A DNA stretch of 64,000 nucleotides from Paenibacillus sp. L3-i20 (lineage in GTDB: Bacteria; Bacillota; Bacilli; Paenibacillales; Paenibacillaceae): contig NZ_BQME02000002.1 in assembly GCF_022180385.2 (NCBI RefSeq), positions 1,178,001 to 1,242,000 on the forward strand. Direction: 5' to 3'. Shown here one piece after another: positions 53,455-61,974 of the stretch. Every line of letters begins with the position of its first letter. The stretch's first letter is position 1. The translations under genes and the position numbers were made by a program. The notes under the pieces are model-generated. The model ran no database searches and was not told where the DNA came from. It saw only the letters and a program-made list of their open reading frames with translations.

Positions 53455-53693
53455 TGAATTACCACCTCCACCTTTTTAGACGACCCGAGCGTGTTTTTCG
53501 CTGCACTGCGCTTTAAATCTGACAGCCCATTAAAGATTTTGCGAATATGAGCTTAAATCCTCATACTCCTTCTAGCTTGAATATCATACGATAAAAGCTA
53601 CATGAACAGTATGCCTGTTTGATGCGGCTTTTCGACTTCATCTTCGATTTAAAAGTTCCCCAATATCCTTTTATACTAACACTATTTTCTCTA

Positions 53694-53740
53694 CATGACT
53701 TCTTCGCTCCCAGCGATATGTCCTAGCGGATGGGGGTATT
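53694..53740 (-). pseudogene. Degenerate partial tRNA-Ala (scar)
   Basis: TGACTTCTTCGCTCCCAG (53696-53713) matches 16 of 18 bases of the tRNA-Ala scar at 54405-54422. GCTCCCAGCGATATG... to GGGGTATT (53706-53740) matches 27 of 35 bases of the degenerate copy at 51981-52015. It looks like a decayed hybrid of the two, as recombination at a tRNA attachment site would leave. Confidence 0.5.
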
Positions 53741-53743
53741 AAT

Positions 53744-54028
53744 AAGCTCGTTTCTGAGGCTTTGACAACGTTTGGTGCTTCACATTCCCTTAGCCGAAAA
53801 GGCTGTCCCTACGATAATGTTGGTGCGGAAGCAACATTTAAAATTTTCAAGACGGAATTCGCTAACCAAGCGCATTTCCTTACGGAAGAGCAGCTTGATG
53901 TTGAACTCCATGATTACGACCATTGGTTTAATTATCATTGGATTCACGGAACACCAGATTATCTAACTCCTGTTGAAGCCAGGAGTATGCCCTTATATAA
54001 GTGGTTCAGTTTTATGTTGACAATCTAA
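53744..54028 (+). pseudogene. IS3-family transposase, C-terminal fragment
   Basis: The frame reads ALTTFGASHSLSRKGCPYDN, VGAEATFKIFKTEFANQ, EEQLDVELHDYDHWFNYHW and TPDYLTPVEARSMP. SHSLSRKGCPYDN and the W-x-N-Y-H-W pattern are the end of an IS3 DDE (OrfB) domain, with the last catalytic Glu in VGAEATFK. No left half, no OrfA and no terminal inverted repeats were seen. Relic only. Confidence 0.85.
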
Positions 54029-54112
54029 AAACTCATGTATTCTCGCCTTCCGTCACGGGATGTCAGAATCTTTGATTAAATAACTTACGAAGCATATTCG
54101 ACGAGGACTTTT

Positions 54113-54141
54113 AGCTGTCGATTCTGAAGCTGTGCTCCTCC
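54113..54141 (+). repeat. 29-base degenerate repeat, copy 1
   Basis: Begins AGCTGTCGATTCTGAAG and ends GTGCTCCTCC; 23 of 29 bases match copy 2 at 54257-54285. Origin unknown; the GGAGGAGCAC ending (minus strand) resembles tRNA-proximal sequence. Confidence 0.5.
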
Positions 54142-54256
54142 ATTAGAAGTACTCCCTTCGAAACCTACTTACCGATTCCATCCACGCGGACTGAATCCCA
54201 AGATATCGAAATTTTGATTAAACTTTCACAGAAACTATTTCAATAATGTAATGCTT

Positions 54257-54285
54257 AGCGGTGGATTCAGACACCGTGCTCCTCC
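54257..54285 (+). repeat. 29-base degenerate repeat, copy 2
   Basis: Begins AGCGGTGGATTCAGACA and ends GTGCTCCTCC; partner of copy 1, 144 bases away. Confidence 0.5.
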
Positions 54286-54335
54286 GCATTCGCTTCGTGC
54301 GAGCGGTCTTCCCCCTTGGTGGGCTCCATTAAACA

Positions 54336-54364
54336 ATAAAAAAACCACTTCGGATGAAGTGGAT
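54336..54364 (-). terminator. Terminator of the former tRNA transcript
   Basis: CCACTTC-ATCC-GAAGTGG followed by seven T on the minus strand, just past the tRNA-Ala 3' end at 54378. It is the normal transcription end of the truncated tRNA gene. Confidence 0.75.
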
Positions 54365-54377
54365 TGAATTTATTGTT

Positions 54378-54422
54378 TGGTGGAGCCTAGGGGGCTCGAA
54401 CCCCTGACCTCTTCGCTGCCAG
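54378..54422 (-). repeat. Attachment-site scar: 3' part of tRNA-Ala(GGC)
   Basis: On the minus strand: anticodon loop CTGGCAG (anticodon GGC), 3' anticodon stem CGAAG, AGGTC, T arm AGGGG-TTCGAGC-CCCCT, AGGCTCC and ACCA. The T arm pairs perfectly and the CCA end is encoded. Upstream of the loop the bases (CTCTCCA) no longer pair with CGAAG, so the 5' half of the tRNA is absent. A 3'-half copy broken at the anticodon loop is what tyrosine-recombinase elements leave at the far end of a tRNA insertion. The element extends from here to higher coordinates. Confidence 0.75.
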
Positions 54423-54589
54423 TGGAGAGACGGGGTTTTGTACGTTAAGGTAATAGCGGAGGAAAGCCTTTTGGGACAAAGCTTTTTAACTTTTTATGTT
54501 TCTGTGTTCGAGTATGCCGTGGCGCTTAAAAATTAAATGGAGTGACCAAAAATGTGACCAGAATAAAACTTTTTTGATCAAAACTGAAT

Positions 54590-55615
54590 CTAAGCTGGAA
54601 TAACCATATCGTTATGAACAACTACAGAAGCTAATTCTGGTCCATCAATTGTTTGCCAGTAATGTAAATGGTATTCATAATCTATATCTCTTCTCCATGC
54701 TTTATCTTCGTTTCTTGATATTTGAGGGCTATTTCCACTTTCATTTATTCTTAATGCATGCACAGAATTTAGATTTTGACTTATTATTGTATCGGCACAT
54801 GCTCTTAATAAAGAGTTTATTTTCGATTCCTGATGTAGGAAGCCTAAACTACGACATGAATTTAAGAACTCTCTTCCAAATTTCCATTGCGGAATAATAT
54901 CGGGATCTTGCCCCATTTTAGCAAGTCTTTGATAAATAAAGATTTTCAGTATTTCAGTATATTCGCTTTTCATTTTTGATTTTTTCCATAATATAATTGG
55001 ACTTATATTCAATAATAAATCTGAAATATGAATACACGAAGTAAAGTCACGTTCAAGTAGCAATGGAAATGATAATGCATTTTTCTCATCATTAAATTCG
55101 CAAACTTGTATTTCACTTTTAACACTTATTCTGTTATGTTCTATATCCCTTGATATTAATAAATTATCATTTTCGAGATTTAGATGAGAATCAAGAGCCA
55201 TTAATACAAGAATTCGCTTGAATTCATCAGTGTAAACTGTAGGCCTTGGTTCTAGATAATCGTCTGGAGCAACCTCAACATCATCAAAAAGAACATCAAT
55301 TAAATCTAACTTTTCTTCAATTGAACGTAATTGTAAAAGTCCGTCTACCACATCAATGATATCTCTCGCTTGGTAAAATTCATTGAGACCTGTTTTGATT
55401 AATGTAGCCTTTAAATTATCCCAGTATGGATAATTATTATATTCTATAAGGATGTCACTTGCTTTTTTGCTTATAAACATCTCTGCCCAATGAATATCTC
55501 TCAAGTCTCTCCATGATAAAATGTTCTCTAAATAATATTCTAGGTCTTCAGAGGTTTTAGAATCATTTTCAGATGGGTAAGCAAGGGTGTAAGGGTCAAT
55601 GAATATTGTGGTCAT
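54590..55615 (-). CDS. Unrecognised partner protein of the AAA ATPase (defence-like operon, last gene)
   Basis: 341 residues. No recognised domain. It starts TTIFIDPYTLAYP, continues WRDLRDIHWAEMFISKKASD and YPYWDNLKATL, has a mid-region DDYLEPRPTVYTDEF, KFGREFLNSCRSLG, and ends in a striking conserved-looking patch: AWRRDIDYEYHLHYWQ, then GPELASVVVHNDM. The clustering of Arg, His, Trp and Asp there suggests a nucleic-acid or nucleotide-acting centre (inference). It overlaps the AAA ATPase gene upstream by 4 bases (ATGA), so the two are surely one functional unit. Likely effector or sensor of that pair. Confidence 0.7.
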   Translation of the reverse strand: MTTIFIDPYTLAYPSENDSKTSEDLEYYLENILSWRDLRDIHWAEMFISKKASDILIEYNNYPYWDNLKATLIKTGLNEFYQARDIIDVVDGLLQLRSIEEKLDLIDVLFDDVEVAPDDYLEPRPTVYTDEFKRILVLMALDSHLNLENDNLLISRDIEHNRISVKSEIQVCEFNDEKNALSFPLLLERDFTSCIHISDLLLNISPIILWKKSKMKSEYTEILKIFIYQRLAKMGQDPDIIPQWKFGREFLNSCRSLGFLHQESKINSLLRACADTIISQNLNSVHALRINESGNSPQISRNEDKAWRRDIDYEYHLHYWQTIDGPELASVVVHNDMVIPA

Positions 55616-57474
55616 TCTCTGTTATGCAACTCCTTTTTTCTTTTTGCCATCGCCGCCTTCAGTATTGATGCAGACATCTCTTCACTTTCATCGAAAAAAC
55701 CTTTAGGCCACTCCTCAATAACTCCGAATTTATTGATTCTTATTGCTTTATATTTAGAATTCCCTCTCTCTTTTTCAACAAAATACAAAATAATATTATT
55801 AGTGAAGTTTGAATCTTGAGAAACTACAGTGCGGTATCTTAATCTATTAATTAAATATTCACTATGGGTTTCTACTATACATTGCTTACCAATGTTAGTC
55901 ATTGAAACAAAAAAATCAGCTAGTCTTGTTTGGACTTTTGGATGCAAATGTAATTCAGGTTGTTCAAAAATAAGAGTTGACCCCTTACTAGCGAGTAAAG
56001 AAAGCACTAGGATAGGAAGTACTTGACTGACTCCCACCCCCACATGAGTTAGATCATGCCATTTCATGTCTTCATTAACACTTACCTTTAATTCATGACC
56101 AAGCTTCCCTTTATCCGTTGTCTCGACATTACTTACTACTCCCATATACCTCAACCAATCAAGTACTGCACTTATTAAAAAATCATTTTTAACAATGTGT
56201 GTATTAGATTCAATATTTAGATCACTAGGTGAAATGTAATCAATTTTAGTATTCTTATGTAATTCAAGTACAGCAGCTGTATGTTCTCCTTTATAACCAA
56301 CATCACGTGAATCAGTTGCTCCTGCATGTGGATAAATTGGTTTCGGTTCATCTCTTAATGGACCCAGATATTTAACATTATTAGTGAAATAATTAGTTAT
56401 TGACTCTGAAGCGTAACTGGCAAAGTCAGGTAAATCTCCGTTAAATAAAGCATTTTCAACTGGCTTATTTGATCTCGCCAGCTCTTTTAACTTGGAAGTT
56501 CTCTCTAACATATACGCAGTATATTTTCTTTGGTCATCAGCCAATAGTATATCAAAACATCGTTTTAGCTTATCTAATGAAAAAGTCTCGGAAAATCTTA
56601 TCAAGGCTTTTTGAAACGTAAGCGACCGCTTTTCATTGTAATTTACGTTATTTTCTTTGTAAATGTGGTCAAGGCACTCAACAATTAATTCATGAAATTT
56701 TTCTGTTATATATTCTTCATAATCAGTTCCACGATAATAATAACTAGTAGGACTTGAAGCCATATCAACCAACTTGGAAATTTCTTCCTCAACCAAATCA
56801 TATACTAAGGTTATTCTATTGGGTAAGAAATGATTCATGCTTGCCCCTGCTGGCCTCCCATTGTTGGGATGATTTCTATAATACTTCCTTTCATTCAAAT
56901 ACTCCGGTATTTTTGTTACTTTATATTGCAAAGCATCTTCAAATGAATCTAAATATCTAGGAGATATTTTAAAATCCTTAATACTTTCTGAGATATCTCC
57001 TTTCTCAATTGACATTTCTTCAACTTTTTTTTCATTACCCACTTTAACATTGCAACTCTTTAAATGCGGGTATAAATTTGTCATCTCAGTATTTTTATTA
57101 TAAGTAAAGGTATAATTGCACTCCACAGTTATATTTTTAAAATTCTTCCTTGGCCTATTTCCCAAAAATACCCTTCGAGCCTTTTTATCGGTTTGTTCCA
57201 ATGGTTGAAGTTCAAATCCAATTGATATATCTGTTGTATCAGAAGAATTTGAAGCAATATCTTCAAATGTCCCTAACCTAGTAATGTGACCATTTAATAC
57301 AACTGATCTATCTTCTATAGGGTTTTGTATCGTTTGTGTGGTAAGTAACATACTTTGAATTATCGTACTCTTTCCAGCGTTGTTTGCTCCTGTAAATAAC
57401 GTTAATGGAGCAATTTGCAATTTAGTTTTATCGTTGACAGATTTAAATTGTTGCAGTGTCCAGCTCTTTAGCAT
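55612..57474 (-). CDS. AAA15/OLD-like ATPase with DUF3696-type C-terminus
   Basis: 620 residues. SMC/OLD-type start FKSVNDKTKLQIAPLTLFTG with Walker A GANNAGKST (residues 29-37). The long insert (about 90-440) is unrecognised. Then the signature-like VGVGVSQVLPILVL, Walker B STLIFEQPELHLHP (Glu pair in EQPE), and the switch His in IVETHSEYLINRLR. The C-terminal FGVIEEWPKGFFDES is the DUF3696 pattern. No TOPRIM nuclease domain follows the ATPase, unlike true OLD proteins. Such ATPases act with a separate effector, here the overlapping 341-residue protein. Confidence 0.85.
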   Translation of the reverse strand: MLKSWTLQQFKSVNDKTKLQIAPLTLFTGANNAGKSTIIQSMLLTTQTIQNPIEDRSVVLNGHITRLGTFEDIASNSSDTTDISIGFELQPLEQTDKKARRVFLGNRPRKNFKNITVECNYTFTYNKNTEMTNLYPHLKSCNVKVGNEKKVEEMSIEKGDISESIKDFKISPRYLDSFEDALQYKVTKIPEYLNERKYYRNHPNNGRPAGASMNHFLPNRITLVYDLVEEEISKLVDMASSPTSYYYRGTDYEEYITEKFHELIVECLDHIYKENNVNYNEKRSLTFQKALIRFSETFSLDKLKRCFDILLADDQRKYTAYMLERTSKLKELARSNKPVENALFNGDLPDFASYASESITNYFTNNVKYLGPLRDEPKPIYPHAGATDSRDVGYKGEHTAAVLELHKNTKIDYISPSDLNIESNTHIVKNDFLISAVLDWLRYMGVVSNVETTDKGKLGHELKVSVNEDMKWHDLTHVGVGVSQVLPILVLSLLASKGSTLIFEQPELHLHPKVQTRLADFFVSMTNIGKQCIVETHSEYLINRLRYRTVVSQDSNFTNNIILYFVEKERGNSKYKAIRINKFGVIEEWPKGFFDESEEMSASILKAAMAKRKKELHNRE

Positions 57475-57514
57475 AAAAACACTCCTTTAATTGTTGTAAT
57501 ACAAAGAATACTTG

Positions 57515-59389
57515 TTATACCCCTTCTTCTACGAGAACATTTTCATTATTCATTGGAAAAAAACCATATCTCCCTTGTCTAGTTCCTTTAGTAAAAGAGA
57601 TGTGATTACATTTCACAACTTTTCCGGGAAGTTCCTTATTCTCTAATATAATAATCTGTTTGTTATCACTACTTTGCGACAATGAAATAAATAATGAATC
57701 TTGCATCGACACATCAATCATATCGTCATCTTGTTTACCTTCACCTTTTAGCTCATTTTCCTTTAATGTTGTAACAGGAGAATCTAATAATAACACGCGA
57801 GTAAAAGGATGATTTTTAGAAAGTAAATAATTCATCAATGATACTGAGAAAGCAGCATAGAAAAAAGCTCTAAAACCTTTACCATTGCTTTTCCTTGCTT
57901 GATCATTGATCAAAATATCCTGTTCTTTCTCATCAAAAGTAACAGTTTCTAGACCTTCATATCCCCACTCAGATAATGTGTTAAATATTTCATCAGTAAA
58001 TTCTTTCAATATTCCCACAGGTATCGTACTTATATAATTTAATTTAGGCTGTTTTTGTTTTTTAGCTTCGTTTAACCCTATGATTTCTGTGTACTTTGAT
58101 GAAACTCTTTCATCAATACTCTTTATTTTATTTTGTATATTAGTTACCTCTAAATATGCCGTTAACACGCTTCTTAAGGGAGTCAATTCTCTTAATACCA
58201 GTTCTTCAACATCTATCTTGCGATTGCTTATCTCAAGCTCGTATTCTTTATTTGCTAACTCTATTTCTTTAATCTCTAAGTTTGTTGAATCAATTGTTTT
58301 ACTAAGTTCCGAAATATGTAAATTTATTTTAACTACTTCTTGCTGAGATGCATCCATTATCTCTAATGAGAATTCCTCATTAAATGCATCATCATCAATC
58401 TTACTATTACAAATTGGACATTGATTAATATGAATTTGCTTTAGACAATCATCACCATTTTGCAAAAAAGTCAATCTTTCCAAATCACTTTTATATTGTT
58501 TATTCAGTATTTTAAATTTATCTATTAATAATGTTAGCTGATTTCTCTGTAAATTAAGTTTGTTTTGTAAGTTTTGTTTGTCAATAATTTCTCTACGTTT
58601 TCCCTCAATTAAATTTTCAATTTTTATTATTTCTTCAGAGTATTCATTAATATTGACTACTTTCTCAAAAGAAGCATCCTCTAGTTGTTTCAGTAATATC
58701 GTTTGCTCTACACTTAAATTATTAATTTCATTATTTATATACTCGATTTTAGAATCAATTTTCGCCTTTCTGATTTCTGCTTTTTCAATTTCTTCACAAT
58801 TTATATCATCTATACCTGTCAATAGAAACTTAAGAACTGATTTGCAGTAAGTTTCATCTGGTTTTATTCTGTTGTAAATAGGGGAATCCGTGTCAGAGAT
58901 TATTTTCGTTTCACTTATCATTGACAAATTGGCAATAGATCGATATCCTAATGTTTTCTTAAATCCACTTTTGTTACTTAGCATAAATTTATTCTCAGTA
59001 ATCCCCATTAGTTTAAGGAGAAATTTAGAGATGTTATCATCACGGTTAGCATCATGATCTGATTTTAATTTATAGTTTTTAACAGAATAAAAATCATTAA
59101 TATTCGAATACGCGTAGTATATAGATTTTTTATTTATGAATCTAAGCAAAGTAATCGGATTATCGTTTTCAAAATCTCTCATTTCTAAAAAAATATTTTC
59201 ATACGCTCTACTCTCTTTAATTTCTTTGAGAGTGTCAGCCCCAAACATGTAATCAATACATTTAAAAATGTAGGATTTGCCTGTGTTGGAAGGACCGTTA
59301 ATAACATTGAGTCCCTTTTTCAAAACAATAGAAGCATCTTCCATTCCTGGTCCCGTTATTCTCAGTTCCTTAATATAGAAGCCATGCAT
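57515..59389 (-). CDS. SMC-like ATPase of an ABC-three-component (ABC-3C) system, DUF3732-like
   Basis: 624 residues. Walker A GPSNTGKS (residues 32-39) in KGLNVINGPSNTGKSYIF; a long coiled coil (about 205-320 and 345-445) with a CPICNSK motif at its turn (about residue 326), a single zinc-hook-like CxxC. After it come LNEAKKQKQPKLNYIST, FRAFFYAAFSVSLMNYLL (signature region), Walker B RVLLLDSPVTTL and the C-terminal lobe. The CPxC-tipped coil and short neighbouring genes are typical of the ATPases of ABC-3C systems. It abuts the middle-component gene (1-base overlap). Confidence 0.8.
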   Translation of the reverse strand: MHGFYIKELRITGPGMEDASIVLKKGLNVINGPSNTGKSYIFKCIDYMFGADTLKEIKESRAYENIFLEMRDFENDNPITLLRFINKKSIYYAYSNINDFYSVKNYKLKSDHDANRDDNISKFLLKLMGITENKFMLSNKSGFKKTLGYRSIANLSMISETKIISDTDSPIYNRIKPDETYCKSVLKFLLTGIDDINCEEIEKAEIRKAKIDSKIEYINNEINNLSVEQTILLKQLEDASFEKVVNINEYSEEIIKIENLIEGKRREIIDKQNLQNKLNLQRNQLTLLIDKFKILNKQYKSDLERLTFLQNGDDCLKQIHINQCPICNSKIDDDAFNEEFSLEIMDASQQEVVKINLHISELSKTIDSTNLEIKEIELANKEYELEISNRKIDVEELVLRELTPLRSVLTAYLEVTNIQNKIKSIDERVSSKYTEIIGLNEAKKQKQPKLNYISTIPVGILKEFTDEIFNTLSEWGYEGLETVTFDEKEQDILINDQARKSNGKGFRAFFYAAFSVSLMNYLLSKNHPFTRVLLLDSPVTTLKENELKGEGKQDDDMIDVSMQDSLFISLSQSSDNKQIIILENKELPGKVVKCNHISFTKGTRQGRYGFFPMNNENVLVEEGV

Positions 59390-59877
59390 TACAACACCTC
59401 ATTCTTATAAGGGAAAAAATCCGAATATTCTTTTCCCCACGACTTAACATTTGTATTTACAAACTCTTTAAGTTGAATATCAGACAACGTCCTAAATCTC
59501 TCTTCTACTAAAGATGCTTTACTTAATAATTTCGATGAATATTCATCTGACAAGCCTTCTATAAACCATTTAGTATTAAAGTTTGCTGAGTAAAGAAAAC
59601 CATCTTCCTCACACTCAATATTTATTAATCCCCTTGAGGCCATTAACAACATCCCCTTTTTTATCGATTCCCTTCGACTAAATAATTCTATAGCCCTTAA
59701 AGGGTATTCGGGGTGAAGACTGTCAAAAGAAGCATTTGAGTCTTTAGTATAAATCGTTAAATAATCAAGAAAAACCACTCTATCTAGGCTGAATTTTGAA
59801 GGAAACGCAACTTGTAATAAATATAAACTTCTCAAGCCCAATTCCAATGGCGTGTTAAATAATAGTAAATTACTCAT
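59389..59877 (-). CDS. ABC-three-component middle component
   Basis: 162 residues. FNTPLELGLRSLYLLQVAFP, LDRVVFLDYLTIYTKD, SLHPEYPLRAIELFSRRESI, KKGMLLMASRGLINIE and a C-terminal helical tail. It resembles the winged-helix-like 'middle component' proteins that sit between effector and ATPase genes in ABC-3C systems and are thought to connect them. It overlaps both neighbours by one base each, showing tight translational coupling. Confidence 0.75.
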   Translation of the reverse strand: MSNLLLFNTPLELGLRSLYLLQVAFPSKFSLDRVVFLDYLTIYTKDSNASFDSLHPEYPLRAIELFSRRESIKKGMLLMASRGLINIECEEDGFLYSANFNTKWFIEGLSDEYSSKLLSKASLVEERFRTLSDIQLKEFVNTNVKSWGKEYSDFFPYKNEVL

Positions 59878-60959
59878 TATATCACCCAGATTATTTGATC
59901 TTCATTAGCTAAATGATGACAAATTCCCTTTTTGTCTTCATTTGTTACAAAATGTAATTCCCGATCTATAATACTCACGGATAAGTTTACTTTTGTTGAC
60001 TCATGCATTGTTTTTGTTAGCTTTTTATACCCATCCTCAAAGTCGCCTTTCATGAAATCTTTAATACCACTGTGCATTTCGCTTTTTAAAACTCCAAAAT
60101 GATCCTCACTTGCAAATATGTCCCTTACAGACCGTTTCAAAGATTCAGCGCTATAAAAATTAATTCGATTGTCATTAAAATCTGTTACCAGTTCCGGTAT
60201 TGTTTGAAGCGCCTCCAAGTCAATATTTAATTTCTTATATTGAGAGTACGCCGCTAGTACTTTATTAAGATAATTGAATTCATTTTGTTCAGGCATATTC
60301 GGAGGAAGCATTTTCCTACCTCTTTGGGGCTTAATTGATCCACCAAATCTAAAATAAAAGTAATTAGTTTTTCTATGTTCTTCAATAATTCTTTCTATTG
60401 AATAAGTATCTACAACACTAAAATCAAAGGCCTTGACATAATCAAGAAAAGAACCTTTCAATTCTATTTTTTGACCGCTTATTATGCCATTACTACATTT
60501 CGCATCCCACTGGTCAATGAGTCCTTTTCTTATTTCCTCTGGGCTTTTAATGATCTTCAAGAATTTTGCACCAATCCCTTGCGAAGCAATAATGTAGTAT
60601 TTCTTGGGCATTGGTATGTCCTTATTAAATGTATAGTAGCATAATTTACCAAATTCCAACCAATATGCACTAGGAGTTAGTTTACCTTCATATCTCTTAC
60701 ACTGGTAATAATCATACGACCCATCTATGTATTCTCCAATCACATCACGTCCCATATCTCCGGAACTTCCGATTCTATACACATCTTTATATAATTGCTT
60801 TGCGCAAGAAATTGCCCATTCACTGATAAATGCCTCAAAATCATCTGGAGAAAAACTTTTTAATCTTTGTAATGGAGGAATAGGAAACGCAAATACACTA
60901 GGATCATTTAATGGATCTATTGCAACCAACTGGGCTAATTCAAAAGTGGAAACAATCAT
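59877..60959 (-). CDS. ABC-three-component effector with restriction-endonuclease-like domain
   Basis: 360 residues, ATG after GGAGGAGG. N-terminal nuclease-fold pattern: conserved Glu in FSPDDFEAFISEW (Glu42), then SSGDMGRDVIGEY (Asp72), and YYQCKRYEG (Gln86-x-Lys88). This is the E...D...QxK arrangement of Mrr/PD-(D/E)xK enzymes. The rest (about 180-360) has no recognised domain and would be the part that binds the ABC machinery. It is the first gene of the operon, followed by the middle component and SMC-like ATPase. Likely function: DNA cleavage or self-DNA attack triggered by phage; inferred from domain content only. Confidence 0.78.
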   Translation of the reverse strand: MIVSTFELAQLVAIDPLNDPSVFAFPIPPLQRLKSFSPDDFEAFISEWAISCAKQLYKDVYRIGSSGDMGRDVIGEYIDGSYDYYQCKRYEGKLTPSAYWLEFGKLCYYTFNKDIPMPKKYYIIASQGIGAKFLKIIKSPEEIRKGLIDQWDAKCSNGIISGQKIELKGSFLDYVKAFDFSVVDTYSIERIIEEHRKTNYFYFRFGGSIKPQRGRKMLPPNMPEQNEFNYLNKVLAAYSQYKKLNIDLEALQTIPELVTDFNDNRINFYSAESLKRSVRDIFASEDHFGVLKSEMHSGIKDFMKGDFEDGYKKLTKTMHESTKVNLSVSIIDRELHFVTNEDKKGICHHLANEDQIIWVI

Positions 60960-61293
60960 TTTAACTCCTCCTCCAATCCACCTGAAGTAGAATCATTTAT
61001 CTTAGTAACTTTAAAATAAGCAATATGTACCTTGAAACTATTAAATATCACTATTGATAATTCATTCGACACTTTCTTCCATTTTCCTTTTATAGATGTA
61101 TAGCTTAACTTGATACATTCGATATCTATTAGCCATAGTGCAGTATATCTCTCGATTTTAATTCTATATTATATTCCTGATACCTATACATGATAGGTAG
61201 TCCTCGCCAGAGACTAACTCACGCAAGTGCCGGGCGCGTTTAATTGTGTCCGGCACTTTGTTTTTCCAATTCTTAAATCAGAGGGAGCAGTTT
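60960..61293. other. Promoter region between the defence operon and radC
   Basis: The divergent interval holds the promoters for both sides. It is AT-rich until about 61180. A short inverted repeat (AGTGCCGGGCGCG...TGTCCGGCACTT, about 61226-61260) contains GTGCCGG/CCGGCAC and precedes radC. No known operator was recognised. Confidence 0.4.
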
Positions 61294-61974
61294 ATGAACA
61301 ACTATCAAAACGATAAATTAAAAAGGCTCGTTTCAGAATCATTAAGAGAAAGACCAGACAGCTATCCAATTCAGCAACTTTTTGAGCAATTCCCGACAAC
61401 AGCAGAACTATTGGATGTATCAGAACAGCAGTTAGTCAGTATAAAAGGGATAGGCATGGGTAAGGCTCGTCAACTCACTGCCATGTTGAAGTTAGCCAAC
61501 GCACTAACTGCCCAAACTCAAGATCAAGTGACTATTCGCAGTCCTAAGGATGCGTTTGACTTCCTTGAACCTGATTTTAGATATTCAACTAAGGAGCACT
61601 TTACATGCTTGTTTCTTAACACTAAAAACAGAGTGATCTTTAAAGAGATCATCTCCATCGGTTCTTTGAATGCTGCTATTGTACATCCTAGAGAAGTTTT
61701 CCGCGCCGCGATTAAACGTTGCAGCGCCTCTCTTATCTGCTCACATAATCATCCAAGCGGAGATTCTACTCCATCTCATGAAGACGTTGAATTGACCAAA
61801 AGACTCGTAAGTGCTGGCGAAATCATTGGCATAGAAGTGCTTGATCATATCATTATCGGAGGAAATAGCTATGTCAGTCTAAAGGAACGAGGATTAATGT
61901 TAATCTATTTCAGCTACTCTTTGATTATTTCTCCAATAAGTGGCTATGATAGTACTAGAAGTAGTACACCATAG
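61294..61974 (+). CDS. RadC-family protein (JAB/MPN domain)
   Basis: About 226 residues from ATG 61294, chosen because GAGGGAG lies 7 bases upstream. N-terminal helix-hairpin-helix (LLDVSEQQLVSIKGIGMGKA), then the JAB domain with the JAMM-type metal motif SHNHPSGDSTPSHED (His-x-His...Asp) and TKEHFTCLFLNTKN upstream. The last ~25 residues (IYFSYSLIISPISGYDS) diverge from the usual end and may be read past the normal stop by a frameshift. RadC proteins are common on mobile elements and beside defence genes, function unproven; the DNA repair role has been withdrawn. Confidence 0.92.
   Translation: MNNYQNDKLKRLVSESLRERPDSYPIQQLFEQFPTTAELLDVSEQQLVSIKGIGMGKARQLTAMLKLANALTAQTQDQVTIRSPKDAFDFLEPDFRYSTKEHFTCLFLNTKNRVIFKEIISIGSLNAAIVHPREVFRAAIKRCSASLICSHNHPSGDSTPSHEDVELTKRLVSAGEIIGIEVLDHIIIGGNSYVSLKERGLMLIYFSYSLIISPISGYDSTRSSTP

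Larger units (their letters stand above)
54029..54335. other. Gene-free stretch with a degenerate direct repeat
   Basis: No gene recognised. It contains the two copies of the 29-base repeat listed separately. The rest is unassigned. Confidence 0.4.

Noticed and set aside
53744..54028. Complete IS3 element
   Set aside because: Only the C-terminal end of OrfB is present; no inverted repeats or OrfA.
57515..59389. Rad50/SbcC identity for the SMC-like ATPase
   Set aside because: Too short (624 versus about 1000 residues), no Mre11/SbcD partner, and flanked by middle-component and effector genes.
54590..60959. PARIS, Septu, Gabija or true OLD nuclease system
   Set aside because: No TOPRIM domain after either ATPase, no HNH partner, no UvrD-like helicase; the DUF3696 and ABC-3C features do not match those systems.
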